From positions 62,001 to 126,000 of the forward strand of contig JAXMHH010000005.1 in NCBI GenBank assembly GCA_046346845.1: DNA of 64,000 nucleotides. Reading direction: 5' to 3'. This DNA is from DSSB01 sp046346845 (GTDB lineage: Bacteria; UBA10199; DSSB01). Position 1 is the stretch's first letter, and each line of letters opens with the position of its first letter. The notes below the pieces were generated by a model. It was not told the DNA's origin. It worked only from the letters and a program-made list of their open reading frames with translations, and made no database searches. This document shows positions 39,789 through 48,348 of the stretch, piece by piece. A program made the translations under genes and the position numbers.

Positions 39789-41495
39789 ATGAAACGCGTC
39801 CGCACCCGTCTATTGGCCTGCCTCGCGGCCATCGGACTCAGCGTCTCCATCGCCAGCAGCGCCCATGCGCTCAGCTTTTCCGCGCACGGCTACTACCGCT
39901 TGTTCGTCGATTGGTCCCTCGACCTCGATACCCAAAAGCCCTCCAACATCGCGCAGGGTAAGCAGCTGGGCAATGACCGCTTTGGAAACATCCTCTTCGG
40001 GCAGCAGCGCTTCCGCATCGAGCCCGTCCTCAAGATCAACGACAACATCTCGATCCAATCGCAGATCGACCTGCTCGATGACGTCATCTTCGGCACCAAC
40101 GACGTCGAGCAACTTACGGTGTTCAATCCCATCACCGGCACCATCGTCCTGCCGGGCGGCGCGGGGGCCTTCGGGGTCACCGGCGGCGCCGCGGGCGACA
40201 TCGTCACCGGCGGAGGCGGCAGCCTCAACGTCCGCCGCCTCTACGTCGACATCCTCACCCCGGTCGGAAAATTCCGCATCGGCCGTCAGCCCAGCAACTG
40301 GGGTCTCGGCATCTTCCAGAACGACGGCAACGGCATGTTCGCGAAGTTCGGCGACACCTTCGACCGCTTCCTGTACCTGGGCAAATACGACTTCGCCGAT
40401 TCCAGCAGCCTGGCCTTCGCCTTCCTCGCCGACTTCGTCTTCAACGACCAGCAAGACCCGACGATCGGCCTGCTTGAAAACCAATTCGGCACCGTCAGCA
40501 ACGGCACCTACCAGCTGACCGCCGCCCTCATTTATAAGCGACAGGATTGGGAGATCGGCACCTACTCCGGGGTCCGCCTCCGCGACGGGACCGGCAAGCG
40601 CGTCCCCAACGGCGCCATCGACGCCCAGGGCAACGTGGTCGATGGGGCCGTCGACGGAAATACCCGCGCCTTCTTCTTCGACCTCTACGGCAAATACGAG
40701 AAGGGGCCCTACCGGATCGCGGGCGAATACGTCTTCCTGGGCGGGACGATCGGCACCGACGTCTGCATCAACGCCATTTCGGTCCCGGCCGGCTTCACCA
40801 ATCCCCTGCCCAATCCGGTCTGCCTGGACGGAACCAACGACCTGCAAGTGCACTTGGGCGCCCTGGAGGCCAGCGGAAAGTATGACTTCGGCGGCGAATG
40901 GAAATTCATGGCGGGCATCGCCACCGGCGACTCCTCGCCGCTCTCCCAGCGGATCACCCAATTCGGCTTCCGCCCGGACTACGAAGTCGCCCTGATGCTC
41001 TTCAACATGCCCCTCGGCACCTCTCCCGCAATCCAAGTCAACGGCGAGACCAAGCTGGGCAACCGGCCCATCACCTCCAACCGGGTGAACAACGCGATTT
41101 ACGTGGGCGGCACCTACCTGCACCGCTTCGACATCTCCAACGCGATTCCCCAGGCCCAGTACTTCAAGGCCGGGCTTCACCTGCTGACCGCATGGGCGCC
41201 TTCCCGCGTCATCGACATTGACTTCGCCGAGATCACCGGCATCGGCAGCCTGCCCCGCATCGTCAACAACAGCCGATGGTACGGCCTCGAGACCGACATC
41301 ATCCTCGAAGCCAAGTTCTTCGAGCACTTGATCTGGAACATCACCGGCGGCGTGTTCATTCCGGGCGGCGTCTTCGACATCAAGAACGACGACTTCGCCA
41401 ACAGCACGCTCGACGGCAACCCGATCAACCCGATCCAGTTCGACCGGGCTTCTCCGGCCTACGCCGTGCGTTCGACTTTGTTCATCGAATTCTAA
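39789..41495 (+). CDS. Outer-membrane porin-like beta-barrel protein
   Basis: 568-aa exported protein: signal peptide ending SSAHA (about 26), then a large barrel. Strand-rich features include SFSAHGYYRLFVDWSL, QRFRIEPVLKINDNISIQSQ, VRRLYVDILTPVGKFRIGRQ followed by PSNWGLGIFQNDGNG, FGDTFDRFLYLGKYDF, and a C-terminal AVRSTLFIEF ending in Phe. The 'RIGRQPSNWGLGI ... NDG ... GDTFDR' pattern resembles a deltaproteobacterial outer-membrane family (TIGR04551-like), which I infer from memory. GGGAGG precedes the ATG. A terminator closes the gene, so it is monocistronic. Confidence 0.82.
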   Translation: MKRVRTRLLACLAAIGLSVSIASSAHALSFSAHGYYRLFVDWSLDLDTQKPSNIAQGKQLGNDRFGNILFGQQRFRIEPVLKINDNISIQSQIDLLDDVIFGTNDVEQLTVFNPITGTIVLPGGAGAFGVTGGAAGDIVTGGGGSLNVRRLYVDILTPVGKFRIGRQPSNWGLGIFQNDGNGMFAKFGDTFDRFLYLGKYDFADSSSLAFAFLADFVFNDQQDPTIGLLENQFGTVSNGTYQLTAALIYKRQDWEIGTYSGVRLRDGTGKRVPNGAIDAQGNVVDGAVDGNTRAFFFDLYGKYEKGPYRIAGEYVFLGGTIGTDVCINAISVPAGFTNPLPNPVCLDGTNDLQVHLGALEASGKYDFGGEWKFMAGIATGDSSPLSQRITQFGFRPDYEVALMLFNMPLGTSPAIQVNGETKLGNRPITSNRVNNAIYVGGTYLHRFDISNAIPQAQYFKAGLHLLTAWAPSRVIDIDFAEITGIGSLPRIVNNSRWYGLETDIILEAKFFEHLIWNITGGVFIPGGVFDIKNDDFANSTLDGNPINPIQFDRASPAYAVRSTLFIEF

Positions 41496-41513
41496 TCCTC
41501 TTTCCGAATTCCT

Positions 41514-41546
41514 TTAGGGGCCCTGCCAAGGGCCCCTAATTTTTTT
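41514..41546 (+). terminator. Intrinsic terminator after the porin
   Basis: TTAGGGGCCCT-GCCA-AGGGCCCCTAA with a run of seven T. Confidence 0.93.
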
Positions 41547-41619
41547 ACAGGCTGTTGAAAAAACACCGAGGCTTGGGCCAAGACCATTGAGCTCCGCAAA
41601 TTCTTCGCATTTGCTGCAA

Positions 41620-41638
41620 GGTTCGGGAAACCCGAACC
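41620..41638 (+). promoter_or_regulatory. Hairpin in the leader of the vanX-like operon
   Basis: GGTTCGGG-AAA-CCCGAACC, perfect 8-bp stem, 34 nt before the Shine-Dalgarno (GGAGG at 41672) of the first gene. No T-run. Confidence 0.4.
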
Positions 41639-41686
41639 CTGCCCCGCAGGCGGATGGACGGGCCCCGAAATGGAGGATTTATTGGA

Positions 41687-42313
41687 ATGCGCGGCTTTTC
41701 CCTTGTTCTCATAGCCACCCTGTTTGCTGGGATCCCCTACGCCGCGGGCGCCAAGACCGCTCTCCTTGTGCCGCTCGAGGGTCCCGCCTTCTTGCTTTCC
41801 TTGAAATACGCCACCGAAGACAACTTCCTGAAGAAGAATGTCTACGCCCCATTCCAGCTCGACCGCTGCTACCTGCATGCCGACCTGGCGGCCAAACTGA
41901 AACAATTGGCCCCCAAGCTCGAGGCGAAGGGGCTGAAGCTGGTGCTCTGGGATTGCTACCGGCCCCTCGAGGTGCAGCGGGCCATGTGGAAATTGGTCCC
42001 CGACCCACGCTACGTGGCTGATCCCAAGACCGGCTCCAACCACAACCGCGGCATCGCCGTCGACGTCAGCCTGGCGAATGCGGACGGGACGCCGGTCGAG
42101 ATGCCCACGGCCTTCGACGATTTTTCTCCGGCCGCGGCGCCCACGGCCCCATGCAAACCCGAGCACAGCTCGCAATGCAACAACCGCGACCTGCTGATCA
42201 CATTGATGGCGGGCGTCGGCCTCAAGCCCCTGAGCACGGAATGGTGGCACTTCCAGCTACCGAACGCCAACCGTTACCCGATCGTCGAGGCCCTCGATGC
42301 CGCAAGCCCTTGA
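41687..42313 (+). CDS. D-alanyl-D-alanine dipeptidase, VanX/DdpX family
   Basis: Zinc dipeptidase of the VanX-like M15D family, cleaving D-Ala-D-Ala. The 208-aa protein carries a signal peptide (to about 20), so it acts in the periplasm, like DdpX-type enzymes rather than cytoplasmic VanX. The zinc and catalytic motifs are intact: LVLWDCYRPLEVQRAMW (Arg), SNHNRGIAVDVSL (S-x-H-x-x-G-x-A-x-D) and TEWWHFQL (E-x-W-H). Likely recycles wall-derived dipeptide. ATG 41687 with GGAGG 10 nt upstream; the frame is open to 41654. It overlaps vanW-like gene by 17 nt. Confidence 0.88.
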   Translation: MRGFSLVLIATLFAGIPYAAGAKTALLVPLEGPAFLLSLKYATEDNFLKKNVYAPFQLDRCYLHADLAAKLKQLAPKLEAKGLKLVLWDCYRPLEVQRAMWKLVPDPRYVADPKTGSNHNRGIAVDVSLANADGTPVEMPTAFDDFSPAAAPTAPCKPEHSSQCNNRDLLITLMAGVGLKPLSTEWWHFQLPNANRYPIVEALDAASP

Positions 42314-43088
42314 TGCGTGGCGCCGCGCCCTCTCCTGCGCGGCGCGCAGACGGATCCGCTCCTTGCAGGACCTCCTGCAGCGGCGGCGCTTCGCCAATGA
42401 GCGGTCGCGGGAGGACCTACCCTGCCTGATCCTGGAACACCGACTCCCCCTGTTCCGCAATTTTCCGGGAATCGATCGGCGGCTCTTCGAAAACAAGCGC
42501 CGCAACCTCGAGCTGGCCGCCGCCCAGCTCGACGGCGTGATCCTGGCGCCGGGAAAGGTCTTTTCGCTGTGGCGCCGGGTGGGGCCTCCCACCGCGCGCC
42601 GGGGTTATCTCGAGGGCCTGGTGCTCGACCGCGGGCGACCCGCGCGGGGCGTCGGCGGGGGGCTCTGCCAGATGGCCAACGCCTTGTTTTGGCTGGCCCT
42701 GCATTCCGAGCTGCAGGTCCTGGAACGCCACCACCATAGCGTCGACCTGTTCCCCGACGACCATCGAAAGGTCCCCTTCGGAACCGGGGCCACCATCGTC
42801 TACAACTTCAAGGACCTGCGCTTTCGCAATGGGAGCCCCCGGCGCTACCAGTTTCGCGTGAAGGTGGAGGAAAGAGAGCTAGTGGCCAGCCTGCGCTGCG
42901 ACGCAGCGCCGCCCCACGCCTTTCAGATCCGCGAAGAAGGGCACCGTTTCCTCGAGGCCGAGGACGGGCTTTACCGCCGCAATTCCATTGTTCGGGAAAC
43001 GCGCGATCCTTCGGGGCAGCTCGTCTCCGTCCGACCCTTGTTCGAGAATTTTTCCAAATGCCAGTACACCCTCCAGGAGGCCTTATGA
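42297..43088 (+). CDS. VanW family protein
   Basis: 263-aa protein with a VanW domain: RNLELAAAQLDGVILAPGKV then FSLWRRVGPPTARRGYLEGL, with GGGLCQMANALFWLALHSEL and HHHSVDLFPDDHRKVPFGTGA and IVYNFKDLRFRN. VanW accompanies some glycopeptide-resistance operons, but its biochemical role is unknown. No signal peptide or membrane span. The start overlaps the dipeptidase by 17 nt and the stop overlaps the next gene by 4 nt (ATGA), so the genes are translationally coupled. vanH, vanA/B and vanRS are absent here, so this is not a classical resistance cluster. Confidence 0.85.
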   Translation: MPQALDAWRRALSCAARRRIRSLQDLLQRRRFANERSREDLPCLILEHRLPLFRNFPGIDRRLFENKRRNLELAAAQLDGVILAPGKVFSLWRRVGPPTARRGYLEGLVLDRGRPARGVGGGLCQMANALFWLALHSELQVLERHHHSVDLFPDDHRKVPFGTGATIVYNFKDLRFRNGSPRRYQFRVKVEERELVASLRCDAAPPHAFQIREEGHRFLEAEDGLYRRNSIVRETRDPSGQLVSVRPLFENFSKCQYTLQEAL

Positions 43089-44758
43089 AAATCGCCGCCT
43101 TGTTCGCCCTGCTCTTCCTCGCCGCGCCAGCCCACGCGCAAAGCGCCAACACCGTCCTGTCCGCCGCGGCCACCAGCAGCGCCCCGGGCTCCCCTCCGGT
43201 CACCTGCCTGCTCGACCCCTCCTGCCAGGGCTCCTGGACGCCGGGCGCGGCCGACTTGGGGGTCGACGAGGGGGTCTACGTCCAATTCGAAAAACCGCTC
43301 AGCGCGGGTTTCGTCCAAATCAAGGCGGCGCCCGAAGGGATGGGCCAGCTGCGGGTCTATGTGAACGGCAGCAACACCGCCGCCACCAGCCGAAAGATGA
43401 CGACGGGAGAATCGATGGACAACCAGATCCTGGCCTTGGGCGGGCAGGGCTCCGCCGTCGCGGTGAAGTCCCTCTTTTTGAAAGTGGAGTACTCGGGCCT
43501 CGGCAAGCCGGTCCGGCTCGAAAAAATCCTATTCTTCCCCGCCGGAAAGGACATCCAAGAGATCTTCGCGGGCAAAGTGGCACCGCTGGCCCTGGGCCTG
43601 CCTGGCCTGACGCCGGCCGGCGTCACCGCCTCCTCGATCCTGGAGCCCGTTTCCGCCTACCACCCGGCCAACCTCTTCGACTCCAAGGCGGACATCGCCT
43701 GGTCGACGGACGGAAAGAAATCCGACGGCAAGGGCGAATCCTTCACCTTGACCTTGCAAAACCCCCAAACGATTTCGGGCCTGCTGGTGTGGAACGGCTA
43801 CCAGCGCTCGGCCGAGCACTTCAAGGCCAACGGACGGGTGCTGGAGGCCGAGGTACAGGCGGACGCGCAGCCCACCTTCACGATCCGCTTGGCCGACCAG
43901 ATGGGCGCGCAGCGCGTCGCCTTTCCCCAGACCCTGGCGAACGTCCGCCAGCTCCGCCTCACGATTAAAGGCATCGCCCCCGGCAGCAGCTACAAAGACG
44001 TCCTGCTTTCGGAGCTCCGTTTGGTCGGCGCGGACGGAAAGCTGATCTTGCCGCAGGCCCCCTTGCCCAAGGTCACGGCCCCGGCGGATTTTTCGCCGAT
44101 GCTGAACCGATCCTACGCCTCGATCCTGCACCAACCGATCGCCGGGAAGGTCCCGGAGGAATTCGAATTTTATTCCAACCTCTCCAATGGCTGCGACAAC
44201 AGCCGGCTGCGGCTCCGGGACAACGGCACCTTCGTGCTCTACAAGGACTTTAACTACGGAAAGGCCGACAGCGCGGCGCGCCCCGCCGACATCAACGCCA
44301 ACGTCTTGGAAGGAAACTGGGAACCCAAGGGGCCCAATATCCGCATCTTCGGCAGGAAGTACGTCACGGCCCTGCAGAAATCGGAATACCTGCAAGAGTC
44401 GACGAGCGCGACGCCGCGGGTGGCGATCTTCCAGAGCGAGCTGAGCGTCAAGCCCTACCGCGCCTTGACCGCGGAGGAGAAGCAAAAGCTGTTCGCGATG
44501 CTTTGGGCCAAGAAGAAGGGCCCCGCGAACCAAAATCAAGCCCTGACCTGGATCGTGGGAGCGACGCGGTGGAACGGCACCGACCAGTACCGCAAACGGG
44601 AAGTCCACGGCGCCAACTACGCGGCCCTGCAACAGGCGCTGGACGCGCTTTTGCAAGAGCTGAATCCCCTGTACCTGAGCTCCTCGGTCTTGAGTGACCT
44701 CTTGCTGCCGACCGACGAGTCGGAGGCCTGCTGGCATTCGAGCTCGCCCCAAGGATGA
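43085..44758 (+). CDS. Exported protein with NADase-type glycan-binding/discoidin-like domain
   Basis: 557-aa exported protein: signal peptide MKIAALFALLFLAAPAHA. Residues about 195-325 match the NADase-type glycan-binding pattern: LFDSKADIAWSTDGKKSDGK, SGLLVWNGYQRSAEHFKANG, IKGIAPGSSYKDVLLSELRL. An earlier stretch (about 30-140) looks like a degenerate first copy. The C-terminal 200 residues hold a calycin-like region (GNWEPKGPNIRIFGRKYV) and end in CWHSSS. It may bind wall or surface glycan. Start chosen at ATG 43085 with CAGGAGG upstream; both ends overlap neighbours by 4 nt. Confidence 0.75.
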   Translation: MKIAALFALLFLAAPAHAQSANTVLSAAATSSAPGSPPVTCLLDPSCQGSWTPGAADLGVDEGVYVQFEKPLSAGFVQIKAAPEGMGQLRVYVNGSNTAATSRKMTTGESMDNQILALGGQGSAVAVKSLFLKVEYSGLGKPVRLEKILFFPAGKDIQEIFAGKVAPLALGLPGLTPAGVTASSILEPVSAYHPANLFDSKADIAWSTDGKKSDGKGESFTLTLQNPQTISGLLVWNGYQRSAEHFKANGRVLEAEVQADAQPTFTIRLADQMGAQRVAFPQTLANVRQLRLTIKGIAPGSSYKDVLLSELRLVGADGKLILPQAPLPKVTAPADFSPMLNRSYASILHQPIAGKVPEEFEFYSNLSNGCDNSRLRLRDNGTFVLYKDFNYGKADSAARPADINANVLEGNWEPKGPNIRIFGRKYVTALQKSEYLQESTSATPRVAIFQSELSVKPYRALTAEEKQKLFAMLWAKKKGPANQNQALTWIVGATRWNGTDQYRKREVHGANYAALQQALDALLQELNPLYLSSSVLSDLLLPTDESEACWHSSSPQG

Positions 44759-46290
44759 AGGCCTTCGCGAAAATCGCGCCGCTGCTCTTCCTGCTCTCGG
44801 CGCTGGCCGCCGCCCGGCAGCTGGACCGCCGCTGGAATGCCGAGCCCTACCTGCGCGGCGCCGACGCCTATTACTACGCCCTGCAGGCCAATTATTGGGC
44901 CAAGACGGGCGCGGTGAAAATCCCCGACAGCTCGGTCCTCCACCGCATCACCGGGACGCTGCAGAAACTCGGTTGGGACAGCGAGGGAGCGGTGCGAGCC
45001 TGGGAGAGCGCCTCCCTGTGCCTGTTCCTGCTCCTCCTGCTCGGCTTGGCCATCATTCCCGGGCGCGGACTCAATTGGCATTGCGCCCTGCTGCTCGGCT
45101 ACGCGGGCCTCTCGCCCTCGCTCTTGTTCCTCGCCATCGAATTCCCGAAATTTTTCCTGATGCTGATGGCCCTGCCCCTCTGGTTCTACCCCCTCGCCCT
45201 GCGGCGCCCGCAGGCCTGGTTGGCCTGGACCATGGCCGGGGGCACTTGCCTCTTGCACCGCGGGGCGCTGCCCCTGGCCCTGGCCTTCAGCGCGGGGCTG
45301 CTGGTCTCCCAGCTTCAAGAGAGAGGAAAATTAAGCAGGAAATTTTGGTGGCTCGCCGCCCTGGGAACGGCCTTGGCGATCGGCGCGGCGTTTTTTCCGG
45401 GCGACCGTTTTCGCTTCCTCGACTTGCAGCGGCTGGGCTGGCAACAACCGCGGCCCGGCTTGCTCAGCTTGCTGCAGCGGCGCCAGCTCCCGCCCGTTCT
45501 CAAGGCGGAAATCCTCGTCTCCCTGGCCTTCCTGGGCTTCGAGATCCGGCGTTTCGGGACAAGGGCGAAGGGATTATCGCATCGCGTTTGGCCGCTCCTC
45601 GCCCTGCTGCTCCCGGCGCTGTTTCCCTTCGGCAGCGAGGAGGTGTTCGGAGCGGGCGAGCGCTATGCGATCTTGCTGCCGGCCTTGGTGATCTTGGGCG
45701 CCCTGTCTCTGGAGGGCCAAATTCCCGCGGAGACGAACTGGAATTGGGCCCAGGCGCTCTGCGTGGCGCTGCTCGCGGCGCTCGCCCCCCTCTCCGCCTC
45801 GCGGCGCATCGACTTGGCCCACCCCCGTTCCCTCGATCCGGAGTTCGCGAGCTTTGCCTCGGTCACGGCGGAATTGGCCCCGCTCGACATCCCTATGCTG
45901 GTCGCCCAGAAGGGGCTGGTCTTTTATTATAAATTTCGCCTGATGCGCGAGGCCTTCCCCTACGAACCGGAGCCGCACTGGAACAAGTCCCGGATTTGGC
46001 GGGTTACGTCGCAACTGACGGTGGACGAACTCCAATATTACGCGCCGGAGGGCTGCGGATTTTTCAGCGGAGAGCTGAAAGGGCTGGTCACGCCCGGTTT
46101 CAGCCTGGTCCGGGAAGATTGCTGGGTGCGCCTGCGCGCCGCCATTCCGAGGGAGGTGGACCCGGATCTCTACGAGCGCGCCTGGCAAAGTACGCTCAAT
46201 CCCTCGCGACCTCGGCCGGCCTTCCTGTATCCGAAGCACGCCGAGGACAAGGACGAAGAGTTCCCGGCGCTACCACCAAAAAAAATCTAA
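44755..46290 (+). CDS. Polytopic membrane protein, GT-C glycosyltransferase-like
   Basis: 511-aa membrane protein with about nine hydrophobic helices between residues 5 and 360, followed by a soluble C-terminal domain. The first extracytoplasmic loop carries YLRGADAYYYALQANYWAKT, resembling the acidic loop of GT-C glycosyltransferases (ArnT/STT3 type) that use lipid-linked sugars, so I infer sugar transfer to an envelope acceptor. Last gene of the four-gene operon, ATG overlapping the previous stop (ATGA). Function not proven. Confidence 0.6.
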   Translation: MKAFAKIAPLLFLLSALAAARQLDRRWNAEPYLRGADAYYYALQANYWAKTGAVKIPDSSVLHRITGTLQKLGWDSEGAVRAWESASLCLFLLLLLGLAIIPGRGLNWHCALLLGYAGLSPSLLFLAIEFPKFFLMLMALPLWFYPLALRRPQAWLAWTMAGGTCLLHRGALPLALAFSAGLLVSQLQERGKLSRKFWWLAALGTALAIGAAFFPGDRFRFLDLQRLGWQQPRPGLLSLLQRRQLPPVLKAEILVSLAFLGFEIRRFGTRAKGLSHRVWPLLALLLPALFPFGSEEVFGAGERYAILLPALVILGALSLEGQIPAETNWNWAQALCVALLAALAPLSASRRIDLAHPRSLDPEFASFASVTAELAPLDIPMLVAQKGLVFYYKFRLMREAFPYEPEPHWNKSRIWRVTSQLTVDELQYYAPEGCGFFSGELKGLVTPGFSLVREDCWVRLRAAIPREVDPDLYERAWQSTLNPSRPRPAFLYPKHAEDKDEEFPALPPKKI

Positions 46291-46323
46291 AAAAAGGACG
46301 CCCCGGATTGCTCCGAGGCGTCC
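46289..46323 (-). terminator. Terminator for the minus-strand aldo/keto reductase
   Basis: Minus strand GGACGCCTCGGA-GCAA-TCCGGGGCGTCC followed by seven T, 91 nt after the reductase stop; also lies just after the plus-strand operon. Confidence 0.8.
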
Positions 46324-46413
46324 CTCGCGTGAGAAAGTGAGAAGCCTTCCCAGCGCAAAATGTTGTTGTACCGATAATAGAAAGATCGGCCTATAGACTC
46401 GGAAGTTGCGGGA

Positions 46414-47388
46414 TCAGCCGTAATTTGGATAATAATTCCGGGGCCAGGCCAAGGCATAGGCCTTTTTCAATTCCGCTTCCGAAAAACCTTCAAAATCCGA
46501 AACTTCACAATTCGAATCGACGTGCTGGACGCTCCGCATCCCGGGGATGACGGTGGTGACGGCCGGATCCATCAAGCAAAACTTCAAGGCGGCTTGGGCA
46601 AGGCCCAGAAAGGGAGGTCGGATCAAGAAGGAAAAGCCGGCGGCCCGCTCGCAGGTCTCGCGCAGGCGATCCCCTTTGAAATAAACCGATCGCCAATCGC
46701 CTTTGACGAATTTGCTCTCCGGAGTGAGGGCGCCGCTCAGGCCGCCCTCGTCCAGCGGGACGCGGACGATCACCGCGACCTGCTGTTCACGGCACAGGGG
46801 GAAGAGGCGCTCGCGCGGAGTCTGGTCGAAGAGGTTGTAGATCACCTGCACCGAGTCGACCAGGCCGCTCGCCACCAGCGGGAGCCCCGAATCGGGCTGA
46901 TGGTCGTTGAGCGAGACGCCGAAATAGCGGATCTTGCCGTCCCGCTTGAGCCTCGCCACGGCCTCCTGCCAATCGCCCTGCTCGAGCCAGGCCTCGTCCC
47001 AGACGTGCAGCTGCTGCAGGTCAAGGCAATCGACGCCCAGGTTGCGCAGGGCGGTCTCGGTCATCTCGATCAGGTAATCGCCGGGAAAGACTTCCTGGGC
47101 CGGAACGCCCGGCTTGGCGGGCCAGAGCCGATTTTTGGGAGGGCACTTGGTGGCGAGGAAGGCGGGCTTCCCGCTTTCCCGCAGGGCGCGGGCAATCAGC
47201 CGCTCCGAGTGGCCGTTGCCGTAGACGAAGGCCGTGTCGATGAAATTGATGCCCCGCTCCAGCCCGTGGCGCAGGGCTTGGAGGGCCGAGGCGTCGTCGC
47301 GAGGCCCCCACATGCTGCCCATGGCCCAGGTGCCGTGGCCGATTTCGGAGACGAGGACGCCGCTGCGCCCAAAGGGACGGTATCGCAT
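46414..47388 (-). CDS. Aldo/keto reductase
   Basis: NADPH-dependent carbonyl reductase of the AKR superfamily, TIM-barrel fold. The 324-aa protein has the catalytic tetrad in context: FIDTAFVYGNGHSE (Asp and Tyr), FLATKCPPKN (Lys) and LQQLHVWDEAW (His). VTTVIPGMRSVQHVDSNCEV is the cofactor-binding end. Start set to ATG 47388 (MRYRPFGRSG); the open frame upstream is the neighbour's shadow. Substrate unknown. Confidence 0.87.
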   Translation of the reverse strand: MRYRPFGRSGVLVSEIGHGTWAMGSMWGPRDDASALQALRHGLERGINFIDTAFVYGNGHSERLIARALRESGKPAFLATKCPPKNRLWPAKPGVPAQEVFPGDYLIEMTETALRNLGVDCLDLQQLHVWDEAWLEQGDWQEAVARLKRDGKIRYFGVSLNDHQPDSGLPLVASGLVDSVQVIYNLFDQTPRERLFPLCREQQVAVIVRVPLDEGGLSGALTPESKFVKGDWRSVYFKGDRLRETCERAAGFSFLIRPPFLGLAQAALKFCLMDPAVTTVIPGMRSVQHVDSNCEVSDFEGFSEAELKKAYALAWPRNYYPNYG

Positions 47389-47435
47389 GGGCGGGCATCC
47401 TGCCTCGCGCCCAGGTCGGCGCCAAGGAATTTTTT

Positions 47436-47912
47436 TTAGGGAATCGCTCCGCCGGTCGGCGAGGGGGAATTCGGGACGATCAGGTCGGTGCCGGGGCTCT
47501 TCTCGCCGTCGACGGTTTGCACGATGCGAATGGTGTCTCCCGCTTTGCCGAAGATCCGCATGCGGAAAGAGCCATCCGAGGCCCCCACCACGTCGCGTTC
47601 GACGGCGGGCGCCACCTGCGCGCGGGCGATGCCGTAGAGGGCGGACTCCCAAAATCGCACCTGACCGCCTTGGCTGAGATTGGCGCCCGAGACAACCGCG
47701 CCGGGCAGCACCGCCCCCGGAGCGCCGAAGATGGCCACCGTGCCGGAGCCATCCGGAGGCTCGATCGTCATCAAGTTGGAAACTGGAGCCGGAATCCCCA
47801 GCGGAGGCGAGGCCCCGCCGCAGCCCGGGGCGGCGAACGCCCAGCCGATCAAGGCCGCGAGGCACAGGGTCCGTCGCAGAAAGCGAAACCATCGCACCAT
47901 GTCTTGAATCAT
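47436..47912 (-). CDS. Lipoprotein with carboxypeptidase-regulatory-like segment
   Basis: 158-aa protein: basic N terminus and hydrophobic leader ending AAPGC (lipobox, Cys31), then a beta-rich domain (GTVAIFGAPGAVLPGAVVSG, GSFRMRIFGKAGDTIRIVQT) reminiscent of a carboxypeptidase-regulatory-like beta-sandwich. Expected to be membrane-anchored and periplasmic or surface-facing. GAGGGCGGT precedes the ATG. Function unknown. Confidence 0.65.
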   Translation of the reverse strand: MIQDMVRWFRFLRRTLCLAALIGWAFAAPGCGGASPPLGIPAPVSNLMTIEPPDGSGTVAIFGAPGAVLPGAVVSGANLSQGGQVRFWESALYGIARAQVAPAVERDVVGASDGSFRMRIFGKAGDTIRIVQTVDGEKSPGTDLIVPNSPSPTGGAIP

Positions 47913-48348
47913 ACCGCCCTCACGCCTCTTTCACTATGAAACGATCCCACCCCAGCGACAAGCGAAAGAAAAAAAGGTCGCGTTTTCCAAATCTATCAAG
48001 GGGCACTCCAAACACCTCGACAAACCCTTCTAACGCGACCTTAAATCTTTTTATTTTTGGAGGCTGCGTCTTTTCTCTCGCGCCTCGCTGATTTCCACTT
48101 TCTCTTTTTTTCTCCTTCGCCCTTCTGTCAGAATACTAAAGCAAGAGGAATGCCAATCTTGGTCGAAACCGGCAAGGCCCGTGGAATTTACTATTAAATT
48201 ATTGAAATTATTTTACTTTTATTAATCTTATTTACTGGAGCCACTCCGCCACCCTCCGGATCGATAAAAATAGTATTAATAAAAAATTCAATATTAATAA
48301 TAATTATTATTATTTTTGTCCTAAAATTCATTTTTAATAATTATTCCC
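47913..48348. other. AT-rich upstream region of the kinase/activator gene, 436 bp
   Basis: No gene. It contains an 11-bp inverted repeat AAGGTCGCGTT (47974-47984) / AACGCGACCTT (48032-48042), the right arm followed by AAATCTTTTT. The last 165 bp (48180-48345) are extremely AT-rich with symmetrical AATAATAATTATTATT runs, in sharp contrast to the surrounding G+C-rich DNA. Likely a regulatory or nucleoid-protein-binding region for the gene at 48349. Confidence 0.5.

Noticed and set aside
41687..43088. Glycopeptide-resistance (van) operon
   Set aside because: VanX-like and VanW are present, but vanH, vanA/B and the regulators are not, and the dipeptidase is exported; an ordinary ddl is in the window.
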